Shown piece after piece: positions 32,776 through 46,930 of a stretch of DNA of 64,000 nt (its first letter is position 1; every line of letters starts with the position of its first letter). The notes beneath the pieces were generated by a model that worked only from the letters and a program-made list of their open reading frames with translations, had not been told where the DNA came from and did not search any database. A program made the position numbers and the translations under genes. This stretch comes from Diphasiastrum complanatum (Eukaryota > Streptophyta > Lycopodiopsida > Lycopodiales > Lycopodiaceae), in the NCBI GenBank assembly GCA_029204225.1, contig CM055104.1, positions 26,197,785-26,261,784 of the forward strand, written 5' to 3'.

Positions 32776-33749
32776 AAGTTACATTACATAATATTAAACC
32801 ACGTGCGAATTGAAAAGCACGAGCAATTTTGAGATTTAAGGCTTTTTTTTTTTTTTTTGTCGTCGTAAATATCGGTAGAGTTGTAGACCCTGTGACAAGC
32901 TAGGTGCAAACTCAATTATGGGAAATGACCTATAGAGGGCATTGCCCAAATAGCGTTGTATATAACCGATCACTAGTTGCCAAAAATAAAATTTCACCTT
33001 TGTGGTTTATCAAGAAGACCCTTGATCTTGTCTTCACCTTGCTTTTGTTGCCTAATTGGCTAACTTGCGGAATTTACACAGGAACCTAAGCAAACAAGTA
33101 CCAACAACGAAAGGAGTGGTACAGTTCTCATGCATATACCCGGTTTAGGAATCTGATTTCTTGGTACGATGCTATTTAAACCAATTAATTTTGGAGTATT
33201 GGTACTCCCAGTGAATAGATTTAAATTGTGTCTTGTTTTCTCCTTTCCAAATCGAACACCGATCAGTTGGTTATTGTGGTTTTTGATGATTTTGGTCATT
33301 AAAATTGAACAAACCAAAGCTTTTGAGATACTTGTTAAATAATTAATGGAGGAAAATTCATGGTATTGGAGGTAATTCTTTATTCGACAAAATTATTTGG
33401 ACTGAATACAGTGTAGAAAGTACCCGAATCCAAATGTTATTTCCCATTAATTACAGATAACTTTAACGAAGTAATTCTTAAGCCAATAGTGAAAAGGGAG
33501 AACAATGCAATTTTATTGGAAAAATCGTAATAATAGGAATTAATAAAAAATTGGTTTCATTTCCATGTAAATCCTATGGTGAATTATATTCAAAAGATCA
33601 AACTAGTAGTGTTTTTCATACTAGTAGATGCTTTTCGGTATATCGGTTATTCAGCCCAAATATAGGATAGAAATGAAATTGTTTCAGATTTTTTTTCCTA
33701 TAGTGATTTTTTAAACATTTACTAATGAGCAGTTACTTAAGGGATATTG
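32776..33749. other. Unassigned AT-rich DNA
   Basis: No gene, repeat or terminus recognised. Short frames are below chance interest. Confidence 0.3.
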
Positions 33750-33885
33750 AGAATTCTCAAGGCCTTCATTGGGCGCTCAAGCCCACGGCACTTTCTTGTG
33801 CGTGGCTTGCAACATACATTCCTCAACACCCCCACTCAAGCAAGCACAGGCAAAGGAACCCCGACTGGCTCTGATACCTCAGCTG
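33750..33885 (-). mobile_element. LTR junction debris: primer site and polypurine tract 40 bp apart
   Basis: The minus strand at about 33,866-33,878 reads GGTATCAGAGCCAG, an initiator-Met primer site following an LTR end ...CAGCTGA. Only about 40 bp further, TTGAGTGGGGG then TGTTGAGGAATG look like a polypurine tract and LTR start. The LTR piece includes GGGCTTGAGCGCCC. If both are correct, nearly the whole internal region of a minus-strand element was removed, as in TRIM-like or deletion derivatives. The two putative LTR pieces do not overlap, so they cannot be compared. Confidence 0.45.
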
Positions 33886-35599
33886 AAAGATTTTCCGAGG
33901 ACTGAAAATTTTGAAGGAAGAAGAGTGGACATCAGAGGTAAGTGTAATCGGGAAATGTATTATATCTTTGTAACCATTGAGTTATCCGCAGTTTTGGATG
34001 TCAATTGTGATGTTAGAAGTAGAATCTGATATATGGATTACATTGGATCTGTTAGTTGATAGAAGCTTGTCCCTAGAGTTGATGCTCTTGGATCTAGGGG
34101 GATTTGAAGCTTATCATTAACCTGTAAGGATCAGAATGTAGAGTTGAACCATGTTAATTCTTCTGTCTAAATCACAGAATCAGATGTGGATTTGTGGTAT
34201 CCATCTGATGGGCATGCCAGCCATCCAAATAAATGGATTATCCAGTATTTGGGAACAAGATATAATATCCTATAGTGATTATAGGACAGCTAGAAGATTA
34301 TTGGAGAATATCGGATAAGGTGGTTAAGGGTCTTTTGGAAGGAAAAACTGATGGTATGGGACATCAATAATTTTGGAAAGGAAATTCTAGGACAGTAAAA
34401 ATCTGATGATCAATGGTGTGTTTTAGTACCTAGTCGCAATATGGGAAAAATAAAACTGTTTGGTCAAATGTGGGGTATTTTGAAAAATTTTGAGGTTTAA
34501 TCTAGATCCCAATGTGGTATCTCATTATTTACAAAATCAGAGGCCCTCAAATCTATTTCTCGCTTTCTTAATTAATCCTTTACTTCTTAGTAGTTTTCTG
34601 AAATAAGACATCAGATTGGTTTATATGATTCTTTCTAGCATGAAGTTATTCTTCTGAAAGACTGTTATGTCATATAAATTACTACTTGTGTGTATAGACT
34701 TGGAATTCAGATAAATTCTAAGGTTTTAAGTGTTTCAATTTATTAAACCTAGAATATCTCTTGTTGCATAAATCGATTTTAGAGGAATGATAGTTCTGTC
34801 ACTAAGGTTGAAAATATTTGAAGGGGAAGTCCTGGTTGTAATGGACTGAATCCTTTATTGGAATGCACTTATTATGGACTTTCTTGGATTTGGATATTTT
34901 CATATATCATCTTTCCAGTTAACTTTTATTGAAATTGATAATTTCTTTAAAAGGAGGGGTGAAGTGGTGGGATAAAATTCTATTTGGGAATCTGTGGGTT
35001 GCATAGTTTTGGAAGAGAACCAATTGTGGTATAGAAATGAGATTGTTCTGAAAGTAATTTCGGAAAGATTCAAAGTAAGATACCTAATTGGAACTTTTCG
35101 AATAAGAGAAATTCTCTAGGGATTGTGTGGACAATCTGGATCTAGAACAGGTTTGAAATTTGAATCATTATTTATAAGTAGTATAGTAAATGGTCAAAGG
35201 TTACTAATTCCATTTTGATTGGAATAGAAGTAAGTTTGATTAGAATTTAAGTTTGAGAGTTCTGTATTGGGTCAACCTAATTTTAGTTTAGTACTAGGAT
35301 CAGAGAGGGGTTGATTGAGAAGAAGAAATTATGTAATTAGAGGTAAGTGAGATTGGAAAACTGTTGAGAGTGAATGTTATTTGTCTCAGAGATTTTCCAG
35401 ATATGTTATTTACTCATGAGAAATAGAAAATCTTTTGTAGCTGAGTTACAAGATCTCAGTGAGATATGTGAGTAACATATGTGGGTTCTGGAGGAATCTG
35501 CCAGTGAAGAATGTGTTTATGTACTGGGTCATAGTGAGATTATTCACATATGTGCACGGTTAATCTTGTATGAATCTACTATGTATTCCTGGTTACTAG
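33886..35599 (+). mobile_element. Heavily decayed retroelement interior
   Basis: No frame over about 90 codons and no motif legible, but the strand composition and the downstream 3' LTR point to an old plus-strand element. Confidence 0.35.
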
Positions 35600-36030
35600 A
35601 GTTATTTGGTGCACTTAACCTAGTCGGTGAACATGAACATATGATCAAGTATTGTTTTGACAGATACTTGCAGAGTTAACGGATCTTTCTATGGAAGATT
35701 TATGAGTTAACTAATAAATCATTTGGATAAGGATCTAAATGTGGTGCTTTACATGTATAATTAAAAGCTGCACCTGGACATTGAGTTGAGTAGTTGATTA
35801 CTCCAGGATGAAGTTAGTTGGTAAAACGATCAGTGTGATAAGGATTCACCAGAAACTGATAGTTTTGTTTTATATTGCTTGTAAGGTGCATGATTAGTGA
35901 ATCATTTGGGTTCATCAGTTAAAATTGTGTACATTGGATATACAATATTCTTGGGATAGAGTATTCCTTAGTTAAGGAATATACTTAGCTCATTAGTGAT
36001 TATATCCCAGAGTGCTCAATTGGATAACGA
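35600..36030 (+). repeat. Composite of two dispersed repeats shared with 4.3 kb and 8.1 kb
   Basis: The part 35,600-35,700 (TTTGGTGCACTTAACCTAG, ACATATGATCAAGTA) is the reverse complement of 8,062-8,160, which adjoins Copia-3 integrase. The part 35,725-36,025 is the direct partner of 4,328-4,652. Here the two are adjacent; in the left part of the window they are 3.4 kb apart and in opposite orientations, so the region was rearranged in at least one place. Confidence 0.6.
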
Positions 36031-37718
36031 ATCATAATGAATCCAAGAATAGTATCTGAATTGATATTTAGTAGGACTTTGTATAAAGTCCTCAATCCAA
36101 GGATCATATTCTAAGCATGCCAATTACAAGCAACACAAGGGAACTTGATGGTGGACAAACCAATCCAACCAAACCTAGATCAAACGGATCTAGCCCCAAG
36201 CTATGAATCAATCACATAGAGAGGAATAAGGCATCACACCAGCAACATCCTGCCACCGATCATGCTATCAAGCATACACTAGGTCCAATAGGTATACTTA
36301 TACCATCCAAGGACCATGCACCACTAGTAGTTTCACTGTGACACCTCACTGGACACCTCTGCAGCCTATTTGGGCCACGTCATCCAGTTCTCCAATCACT
36401 CACTGATAGACCCATACCAATCTACCATCAAGTGTTTAGGCCTACAACCATTAATAATGACCATGTACACATAAGGACCCCAAATCCCTTATAGTCACAA
36501 TTAACTCACGGGTTGTCGGTCTACCAGTCCCTAGCGTAGACACACTACCCGAGACCAGCCATGGGCATGACACTTTGGGTATCTAGAATTTATTCTAGAT
36601 TGTAATCTAGAGTTTTTGTACTTGAAGATGATTGTCCTTTTGGTATGTATTCAATCTTTAATTACCAGACTTGCATTTAAGCTAAAGAATCCTATTTGAA
36701 GAATATTCCTAAAATCCAGTATTTTCTTAGAGTAAAGATTTTGAAATGATTCTTACTTTTCCTGAGTTATGTTGGACATATACTCCAGTAATGATTAAGT
36801 ATGGTTTTGGATTCCAGAAAAATATGATTGACAAATCATATGAATCTAAATATTTATGATTGACGAATCACAAATAGATACTTAGTTATTGTCAGAGGAT
36901 TCAAAGGAATGGTGATGATTCTTGAGTGTGATGATTAATTCTTGATCTATTATTTGAGTAAGAATTCAGATCAGTGTTTTTGAATCTCTCTACTCCATTA
37001 TTTTAATTGAGAACCTATGGATCTCACGGACATTATCTTATTTATCTAGTGGATGCTATTATGCTACAGTTTATGGTCTGCAGATGCTTGAGTACAGTTT
37101 TTTGTTTGATTGGATCTCCAGTTATTATAGGAGAGAGACAAGTCTATTAAGATGAATGAATGATATTTTCTTGTATTTGGTGCTAGAAACAGGAGCATTT
37201 AACTCAAAAGTGTATCTGGGATACTCAGAGTTGAGTTTTAATCATTCGATATCTTAATGATTCTCCTAGAGTTTCTAGTTGAATGAATTATCATATCTTA
37301 GAATTGGATTCTAAGGATAGTTGTACTTGGAAGTTTTTTATGAATTGTCTACCAGAGTTTGTGGATAATTTCAAACTGTAGTTATTATTTTTTCTTTAAC
37401 TTTAATCTTCTAAGTTAGGTAATATTTCACTCAATTGGTTCATGTAAATGTTTTACATGAAGGTGATGTCACTAACTTGTGTTGAGTGTAACTCTGTCGA
37501 TAAATTTATCGCTTAGTATACTTTTCAAACCAGACTTTGTACTCCGGAATAGAGATTAACGATTGGAAATAGGTTTATCTCTGAGTACTTGTTTGATATG
37601 GAAGTTAGACTAAGGACAATGATTTTCTCGGTTAATATTTAAAGTCAAAGGAACTGTTCTTGTAATTCTTTCCTGTTTGAGAGCTTCTAAGGATAGAAGC
37701 AGTTTAAGGAGGGAAGAA
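36031..37718 (+). mobile_element. Decayed element interior up to the polypurine tract
   Basis: The C-rich block 36,100-36,560 (AACCAAACCTAGATCAAACG, ACTCACGGGTTGTCGGTC) differs in strand composition from its surroundings and may be a separate inversion. 37,100-37,340 is the partner of 1-270. TTAAGGAGGGAAGAA at 37,704-37,718 is a typical polypurine tract directly before the LTR. Confidence 0.5.
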
Positions 37719-38220
37719 TGTTATGGCCATATTCAGTTAAGGAATTGGAATAGTCCTAATATGGTAGACCGGCCCTCCGGTATTCGAGATTGTTGGTCAC
37801 GCCATGATTTAATTCCATGTCAAGGCCAATTTGTGACTAATAACCTTGAGAGGACCCAGACACTCTAATTGAGACATATGGAGTATTGCATGTATGTGTG
37901 ATGGATATAGGCAGGAGGACTGCATGAAGAGGTGTGATCTATTTATAGTTGACCTGCATGGGGGTCATGCACAGAACTCTACTCTCTATATAATGAGGTA
38001 GGGATTCTCCCGTCGACATATTGGGTTTAGGTTACCAGTTTCTCTCTTCTCCTCTTGCTTCACATGGCATGGCTTGAGGGCTAGATCCAGGTTTGATCTA
38101 GGATTGGTTGGGCGGTTTGGCTCCATTGTCTCTCTTATTGTGTTTTCTTATCTTCATTTTAGGGGTTGTCCTTGATGGTCTTTACATAATCTCACTCTAC
38201 TAGTTCATTTTAGAGCCTCT
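37719..38220 (+). mobile_element. Plus-strand 3' LTR with TATA box (outer end uncertain)
   Basis: Starts TGTTATGGCCATATTC after the polypurine tract, a common form of Gypsy LTR start. A TATA box, TATATAA, is at 37,987-37,993 in an ACTCTCTATATAATGAGG context, followed by a pyrimidine-rich segment TCTCTCTTCTCCTCTTGCTT as in a transcription start/leader region. No 5' partner LTR was seen in the window. Confidence 0.55.
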
Positions 38221-41040
38221 ACTACTTCCTTCCTCTAATAGACCCACCAAAATTTGACAAACTATTAAAGAACTTGATGAAATAGACTCGGTATCAAAAT
38301 AGTGTTGAATAATCTTTTGAAACACATTCATTAATAATCTGGAGAAATACATGAAGTGTTGAAACAATGTTGAGACAGTATCAGGCCACTGTAAGAGTAG
38401 TGTCGAATATCAAAAATATCAAAATTCCACATTATGAAATTTCTAATCACATTCGAAGAAAATTCAAGTTTTGTCTAATTTCTCATGACTACTTTATGAC
38501 GTCTATTTCTCACCATTCAGGAGATATTGCCGTAGGAATAGATAATGGGCTTAATCACTCATTATGAACAAATTAAAAAAGCACTAGTTAAAGTATACAA
38601 TCATCATCATTAGAGAAATGCAAGCACGAGAATGTGGTAAGGACATTAGGTGGATGACATCCGAGGACATTCTACTTGTACACGTCTGGCGTATTATTAC
38701 TATTGCCTTCTTGTACTTCACCTCACTTAAATAGTATACAACAAATAGTTTTGATTCACTACTTTCAAAATGATTACATTTCAACATCATAGATATTGTG
38801 TATAATGTTGAAGTATTGTGCACTCTATTTAATTCATGAACTTTAGTTCTACTTTCTTGTTTATTGTAAGATGAATCAACAGTTCATTGGCTATCATCAT
38901 CCATGGATGTCTTAGACACCTCAAAAAGATGCTAGTATGTTTGTCATAGACACTTGCAATGAATCTGTAATAATCACTAAATTTTTTGTTTCTGAGTCGC
39001 AAGATCTTGAAGATAGATAGAGTTTCTAAGTTAGCGAATGTTCCACACATCCCCAACAAATACATACATTCTTTTAGCCATAGATAATATTTATAGATAT
39101 ATTATTTAGCTATTAATTTTCCTAAAGATGGTGACAAAAAATTAGTAAATTTTACAATGACTCATGAACAGACTGTTCAGAGGTGAATGGTGATCGAATA
39201 CTACAAAGCTAGATGTTCTTTATATAGCATGATAATCTATAGATAATGCATTTATATTAGTAATGTAAGGTGTAGTTTATGACTAGTCTAGCAGTAAAAA
39301 GATATTCATACTTTATTAGCATTCCAATATATATTCAACATTGGAAGAGTAGAAAATGATATCTCTAGTTGTCACAATGTTGGCTAAGAATCAAGAGACC
39401 CCATTCATCAATATCCAAAAACTAGTTGTGATTCATCTATATTGATATATAATCTTGTTTATTCATGCTTTTTAAACCCACAATTCACTGGACTCGTAAA
39501 ATTTATAGTTATATATGCTATTGCACCCGAAATTAGAGATAGAAATCTAGTAATTTTCATTGTTTTATTACAAACTTTATCACAAAAACATATGAAAATC
39601 TTATTTTGATTGAGGATGAAGAGAAGGAAAAAATTGCTCAAAAATCTATCAATCAAGTTGAAACTAGAAATTGAGAGGCACCAAAGACTCAATTGAAGAA
39701 TGCAAACTATCAAATGTACCAATAGACTCAAGTTATGATAGAGGAAACTACATACTACCTTGGGTCAACATACATAAAGCTCACAAATTGACATATTTTG
39801 TTAGGAAGCCTATTGGTGTCCAACAAAATATTCTTCGATCTCATTGTAGTCAAGCCAGCAACTTTGTTGACATATGCATTGCCCTAGTTGTATGATGTTG
39901 ATGTGGTAACACATTGGAAAAAGGAAGCAACCTAGATTTTCAAAGAAAACATTCAAATGATGCCAGTCCATTTGAGGTTGTTGTCTCCTAGAAGAAAGAT
40001 ATTTATCAAGGAGAAATACCCTTGGTGGTTACAAGCTCATGTGGGACTTGTCATCTAACAAAGAAAATAGGTATTGACACTATTCACGCATGTAAAAACG
40101 TAGTTTAAGAGAAGTGAATAAACAACTGTGTCTATTCAAGCAAATAAATTTCAACATTCAAAGAAAAACAAGTCCCCGAGAGCAATTAATAATCATGCTT
40201 AAGGAAGGCTTTCAGTATCTACCTTGTTTCCATCAATTCTCGGCAAGTTTGAAAGGCTTGAGTTGGACTCCTCATTTTGTGTGATCTTCAAACTTTCATC
40301 ATGTCCTAGTCTTAATATATTGATAACATCCATTGCTAGAAGATGGTTTTTGTTACCCACAGATGAATCATTGTGACAATGCTAGGCTTGAATATTCTGT
40401 TCATGATACATATATTGTGATAGTGCTCACTCAAATTTTGAACTATTTAACAAAAAAAGTCAAAAGTTTCAGGAGTTGTTTTGGAAGCCAAAAACTCTAT
40501 ACCAATTCACAATTATCATATGCATGTGAGCTATTTACAACAAGCACAAATCAGTCGCGTGTTGATGAGCATTGAGCTAGCGATTATTAAACCAAAGACA
40601 TAACTGAAATCTTACCTTATTTCGTATCACTTCCCCTCATAAATACTCTTCCAAATGCATTCACCGGTCTCCCCTCATCCAATCCGAATTAGGTCACAGT
40701 AGAGCGAAGAGATGAGAGATAGGCAAGAGAGAGGGGGGTAGAGAGAGCATGAAGAGTGAAAGTTAGGGTTGTGTCACTTCCTTAGTTATAGACGCCAAAG
40801 AATACTTAGGTGCACTGATTGCAAGTAAATGCTCACTGTTATATTGAATCCCTATATCGTGCACTCATCTTAGCCATTCAAGCAATTCAAGTTTTCCACC
40901 ATTTTTTAAAAAAAGACATTTTTTTTGGGGTGTCATCCAACTTAGTGTAGCAAAATAAGGCAATTACATTACCTTGGTTTCAAAGGGACAAAAAACTTTC
41001 GATAAAAGCTTATGGAACAATTATAGTCGAATGTGCATAA
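38221..41040. other. Unassigned region of nearly 3 kb
   Basis: Many short frames, none with a motif I can name. The longest (39,459-39,731 minus; 38,829-39,065 minus; 39,671-39,895 plus; 40,333-40,575 plus) contradict each other in strand. A G/A-rich stretch AGAGAGGGGGGTAGAGAGAG lies near 40,725. Decayed transposon DNA or introns are both possible. Confidence 0.3.
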
Positions 41041-41050
41041 AACAGAATCC

Positions 41051-42565
<1,515 letters not shown>

Positions 42566-42569
42566 TAAG

Positions 42570-44090
42570 TAGTAATATCAGTTTTCAACTACCCAAATTA
42601 AGCGGATCTACACCAGAATTCCATGGGACCCCCTCTGAGAGTGTCGAGGGACACATAGATGCCTTTTGGACAGCATGCTTCATAAGCCACATCATGGACC
42701 CACATCATGAGATGATGTTTTTCGCAACTACCTTAACCGGAGCCGCCAGATGATGGTATCATAGTTTGCAACGAGGGATGATCCACACCATTGATGAATT
42801 CCATAGACTCTTCCTGATCGAGCCCCCCACCATACGGCCGATGACTTACTGTCCACCCTAACCTCCCTACAACAAGGAGGAAATGAGAGTATTAGGCAGT
42901 ATTGGCGCTGATTGATAGAATTGGCACGACAAGTGGAACCCACTGTACAGCTGCCACCCTTGTTACTATTGACCTTCTTTCTGCGAGGGCTAAAAAATGA
43001 CATACAGATGGTTGTACGTTAGAGTAACCCCCAGACATTAGTTGAGGCAGAAGACAAGGCGGTTGTGGTAGAAGATGCGCAGTTTGCGATTGCCCATGCA
43101 TCCCACTTATCACAGGCAATGAACAGTTTAAATTTGAGACCCGAGACGTGGAGAGGGGGACTGATCACAACTATAGGAACCACCGATGTAGTAAATCCTT
43201 ACAGGCTATTGAACCTCACCTAGGCCGGATGGCGTAGACACAAGATGTTAGACGGCATGATCGTGGAGTCCCAGAGACGATACCAGAGCGAGGGTATGAG
43301 ATTGCCAGTTCCAATATAGAATTGGGCGATATGCGAGCAATGCTAAAGGGGTACATGGACGTGATGAGTGAGAACATCCACACGTTAGCAGCCGATGTGA
43401 ATTTTTTGAAACGACAACAAAATATGATAGGTCACAGACACCATGTAGATGGTCCTAACCCATTAGTGTGCCGCCATTGTAAAGGAAATCACCTGGATCG
43501 AAATTGTGCATTTGGAGAATAGATGTTGGACTCGTAGAGAGGCTCTAAATACAGGCGATAGAATGCCAGGCCCCGTGAACCATAGGCTCCAAGACATAGC
43601 TGGACCATCGAGGGGTCCTCAATTTCTACAACATGGGCCCTAAATTGATCCACGGGACAAGGGGAAAGCATGCTTAGAGGATGATCGATCACCCATAAAC
43701 TTAATTGACTTAGAGACAATGGACCAGACCACAATGAGGAAGGAAATATTAGTAGTGACGAGAAGTAACCTCCGAAGTGAGACCCCCAAAACTACACCCC
43801 TACAGATAGACAAACTAATAGCTAGTGACCAAGGGTTGATCAAGCCAGGGATAGAAGCTGCAGCACCTAGGGTACGGGGGGAGGTGAACACCTTAGAAGG
43901 GAGACGACACCCCAGAACCTTAGGACCAAGAAAGACTAGGAAAGGAAAAATTGGGATAGGGGCAAAGAGAGCAAGGGATACAAAACGCAAAATTCGTAGA
44001 AATTTTGATGTGAGCTTGAGAAAACTAATATTTGGCCTCAAACTAAAATTCAACTTATTATCAAATGGTGATGACAATTTCCTGTTCCTT
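42570..44090 (+). pseudogene. Gypsy A gag with zinc knuckle
   Basis: From about 42,595 the plus strand reads LSGSTPEFHGTPSESVEGHI, then MMFFATTLTGAAR and RGMIHTIDEFHRLFL, then after a frame change RQYWRLIELARQVEP-type sequence, a Retrotrans_gag domain. A 66-codon frame at 43,322-43,522 ends with the zinc knuckle CRHCKGNHLDRNC. The following 560 bp encode a basic, proline-rich linker. The element is cut at 44,090 by the Copia-type LTR end. Several stops and frameshifts; no pol from this copy follows. It is a different lineage from Gypsy B, whose knuckle region differs. Confidence 0.75.
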
Positions 44091-44286
44091 TGTGAAAGTA
44101 CTGTACTTTTAAACCACAATTGGATGCTTTCTTAACAATCTAATGCAAAAACTAGACAAAAAATTGATCTAGAATGGCAATTTTACATTCAACATGTAAG
44201 AACAATAAAAAAGCATTGTCCATTGATGAAATGTCAGTCCACACGTGTGAACCACAGCCTGATGAGCCTAGTTATAGTCAAATATA
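44091..44286 (-). mobile_element. Copia-5 3' LTR end, truncated
   Basis: TGTGAAAGTACT at 44,091 matches the Copia-1 LTR edge at 5,820, in the same orientation. Homology runs through GATGCTTTCTTAACAATCTA, TTGATCTAGAATGGCAA and CCACACGTGTGAACCACAG to about 44,265. It then meets RT coding sequence without RNase H or polypurine tract, so a deletion removed RNase H and the LTR start. Confidence 0.65.
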
Positions 44287-45160
44287 TCAAGGACCTCCTA
44301 TAAGCCTTCTATATAGAGTGATGTCCTCAAAGAATGCTTCATCGCCATCAATAGATGCTTTTACATGTTGCTCCATTGGAGTCTCAATGCCTTTACAATT
44401 CTTCATTCCAAATCTATGTAGGATGGATGTAGCAAACTTAGATTGACAAATGAAGCTAAAATCCAATCCTCTTATGACTTCTATTCCTAGAATGAAGTTC
44501 AATAGGTCGAGATCTACCATTTTAAACTCTCTTATTCCATCTAGATGATTCCCACTCAAAATAATGTCATCAACATACAATACAAGGATAATGATCTTTC
44601 CATCATGAAATATTATGTACAATGATCAATTTTATTGTAACTAGATTAGCCACAGATGCAAAAGTCTCATCATAATCAATTACCTTGGCCTGCAAGAAAC
44701 CTTTTGCTACAAGCCTAGCTTTATACTTATTTAGTGATCCATCTTGATTATACTCCAATCTATACACGCATGTCCTTCATAAAAACTAACATCCCTACTC
44801 ACTATGACTTTTTTAGTGATGGGATTTAAGATTCTATATTCTTTGCTATTCTCACTATATCCCACAAAGATGCCTTTGATGGAAGTTGAATCGTCCTTCT
44901 TCCTTCTATCCAAGGATTGGTGTACATAGCAAGTGGATCCAAATATCTTTAGATTCTTGAGATTTGGCTTTTCTCCAAATAGAGCTTCATATGGTGTGAT
45001 TCCTCCAATGGCTTGGTTGGGAAATCTATTGCATAAGAAGTTAGCACATGTGATTGCCTCACCCCAAAATGGTTTTGGTAGAGAAGCATCTAGCTTTAAG
45101 GCTTTAGCACACTTACAAAGAGATCTATTTTTTCTCTCGGCCACTCCATTTTGTTAGGGG
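44287..45160 (-). pseudogene. Copia-5 integrase end and RT pieces
   Basis: At 45,144-44,731 the minus frame starts AERKNRSLCKCAKALKLDASLPKPFWGEA, the region around the third catalytic residue of Copia integrase, and continues FPNQAIGGITPYEALFGEKP...IFGSTCYVH...GIFVGYSENSKEYR...VIVSRDVSFYE to the end of integrase. Then KYKARLVAKGFLQ (RT start) near 44,690, and at 44,622-44,287 LVLYVDDIILSGN with the catalytic YVDD, followed by LNFILGIEV. The RT middle between VTIKLII and the YVDD part is deleted. Confidence 0.85.
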
Positions 45161-45299
45161 GTATATGGACATGATAACTCCCTCATGCAGAACTACAAAA
45201 CTCTATCAACTTTTTGGAGATATATTCTCCTCCATTATCACTTCTTAATACCTTGATCTTGGTACTAAGTTGACTTTCTACTAGAGCTTTGAACTTTAC

Positions 45300-46200
45300 A
45301 AATGAATCAAACACCAAAGATTTACAAGATAAGAGGTAAATCCAACCATAGAATGATCATCAATGAAGGTTACCTAATAGTTAGCACCAACATTAGATGT
45401 TTGAGAGAAACTATTTACATCCGAATGTATGATTTCAAGAGGAGTGTTAGATCTTGATGTAGATCTTGAAAAGGGTAGGTTATGAGCCTTTGAGAGTCTA
45501 CAAGCCTCACAATGCTTTCCACATTTTGACAAGCTCTCGGAGAGGCCGAGTGCAAGCTCCTCTGCACACATGGATTCCATAGCTTTGAAGTTGGGGTGGC
45601 CCAACCTTTGTGCCATAGCTCCACACTTGAGATATCTACCTTTTTCATGTTCACACTCTCCATTGAAACATTAGCATATAATTTAAACAATCTACCTTGT
45701 TTAAATACTTTTCTATGCATTCATCATTCTTAAGGATGGAACAAACTCCATGCTTAAACTGTGCATCTAGGCCATTATCCATTAATTGGCCAACACTTAA
45801 TAAAGTTTTGGTTAACTTAGGTACAAAAAGGACATTCTGAAGATTCATCCTTTTGGATGATCCTATGTACAATGGAATAGTTCCAATACCACTTATTCCA
45901 CACTCTTGATCACTAGTTGTAAAGATAGAATTTTTTACATCATTATAAGAGAGTAAAGTAAAGAAATAGTACTTTTGGAAAGTCATGTGGGAGCTAGCCC
46001 CACTATAAATCCACCAAGAATCACTTGTGTCGCACTTGGATGATGGTGACGTGTTGGATACCATGAAGGATGATTCTTCTTCATCCTCCTGATCTTGATG
46101 TGCAATGATTGCTTTGTTTATTCTCTTGTGTCTTCTTCTTCTTGAGACAATCCTGATACAAAATGCCCTTTCTTGCCACGGAAAAAACATTTGAACTTTG
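45300..46200 (-). pseudogene. Copia-5 protease and integrase zinc domain
   Basis: The minus frame at 46,190-45,651 contains DSWWIYSGASSHMTFQ, the protease start, where the usual DSGAS is YSGAS: the catalytic Asp is replaced by Tyr. It continues QNVLFVPKLTKTLLSVGQLMDNG. At 45,616-45,374 the integrase zinc domain reads MAQRLGHPN...CGKHCEACRLSKAHNLPFSR, then LEIIHSDVN with the first catalytic Asp. Frames shift between these parts. Confidence 0.85.
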
Positions 46201-46930
46201 ATTTGTCCTTCTTGCCTTTTGAGCTTAATGCTTCATCCTCTTATTTGGCCTCCTTTCGATGTTTCTTCTTAGCTCCATTGCTCTTCTTTTTTCCCTTGAA
46301 TGAGAAATTGGCTTTCTCATCTCCATCCTGCAAAGACAATACATTCATTTCTATTTTGGTATGGAGCATCCTACACTCTTCAGCCAGTAATACAGTATGA
46401 AGTTTTTCAATAGTTGGCAAGGTGTCTTGGATGGCAAAACTTTGGTCGAAGTTTGAGAAATCATCTCCTAGACCATTAAGGACTATTTGTACAAGCTCAC
46501 TATCTTTAATCTTCTCACTAGTAGTGGCTAACTCTTTGTTGAGAGATTTAATTCTTAGCACATAGTCTTGTGCATTTTTCTCACTTCTTTGCATGATTTG
46601 CAAGATTTGATTTCTAATCATGAGGGCTCTAGAAGTGTTATTGGGTTCATAGATTGTTTTCAAAGAATCCCAAGCCTCTTTAGAACTAGTACAAGAAGAT
46701 ACTTCTCTCAAAAGGTCATCACAAAAATTCATCTTTATACAATGAAGTGTTAGTCTAGGTTTTTTCTTGTATCTAATCAACTCTTGTGCACCAAGAGGTT
46801 CATCTTCTTTTTCAATCAAGAATCCATAAAGGTCTTGGAGCACCATTAGTGACTCCATACTAACCTTCTAGAATTTAGTCTTTCACTAGCTTCTAGAAGG
46901 AAATCCCCAATTGATCCCATTTTACTAGTG
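46150..46930 (-). pseudogene. Copia-5 gag
   Basis: A 205-codon minus frame (46,858-46,241) carries the Retrotran_gag_2/UBN2 region: MESLMVLQDLYGFL, LHCIKMNFCDDLLREVSSC, AWDSLKTIYEPNNTSRALM, LNKELATTSEKIKDSELVQI, LPTIEKLHTVLLAEECRML. The zinc knuckle near 46,180 reads CFFRGKKGHFVSGL; two of its four metal ligands (second and last Cys) are lost compared with Copia-1. The true N-terminus lies at about 46,920 in another frame, where plus-strand CCAATTGATCCCAT is the reverse complement of an initiating ATGGGATCAATTGG. Confidence 0.85.

Noticed and set aside
43640-44119. 159-codon minus ORF over the Gypsy A linker
   Set aside because: Antisense of gag linker coding DNA; overlaps an equally long plus frame downstream of the zinc knuckle.
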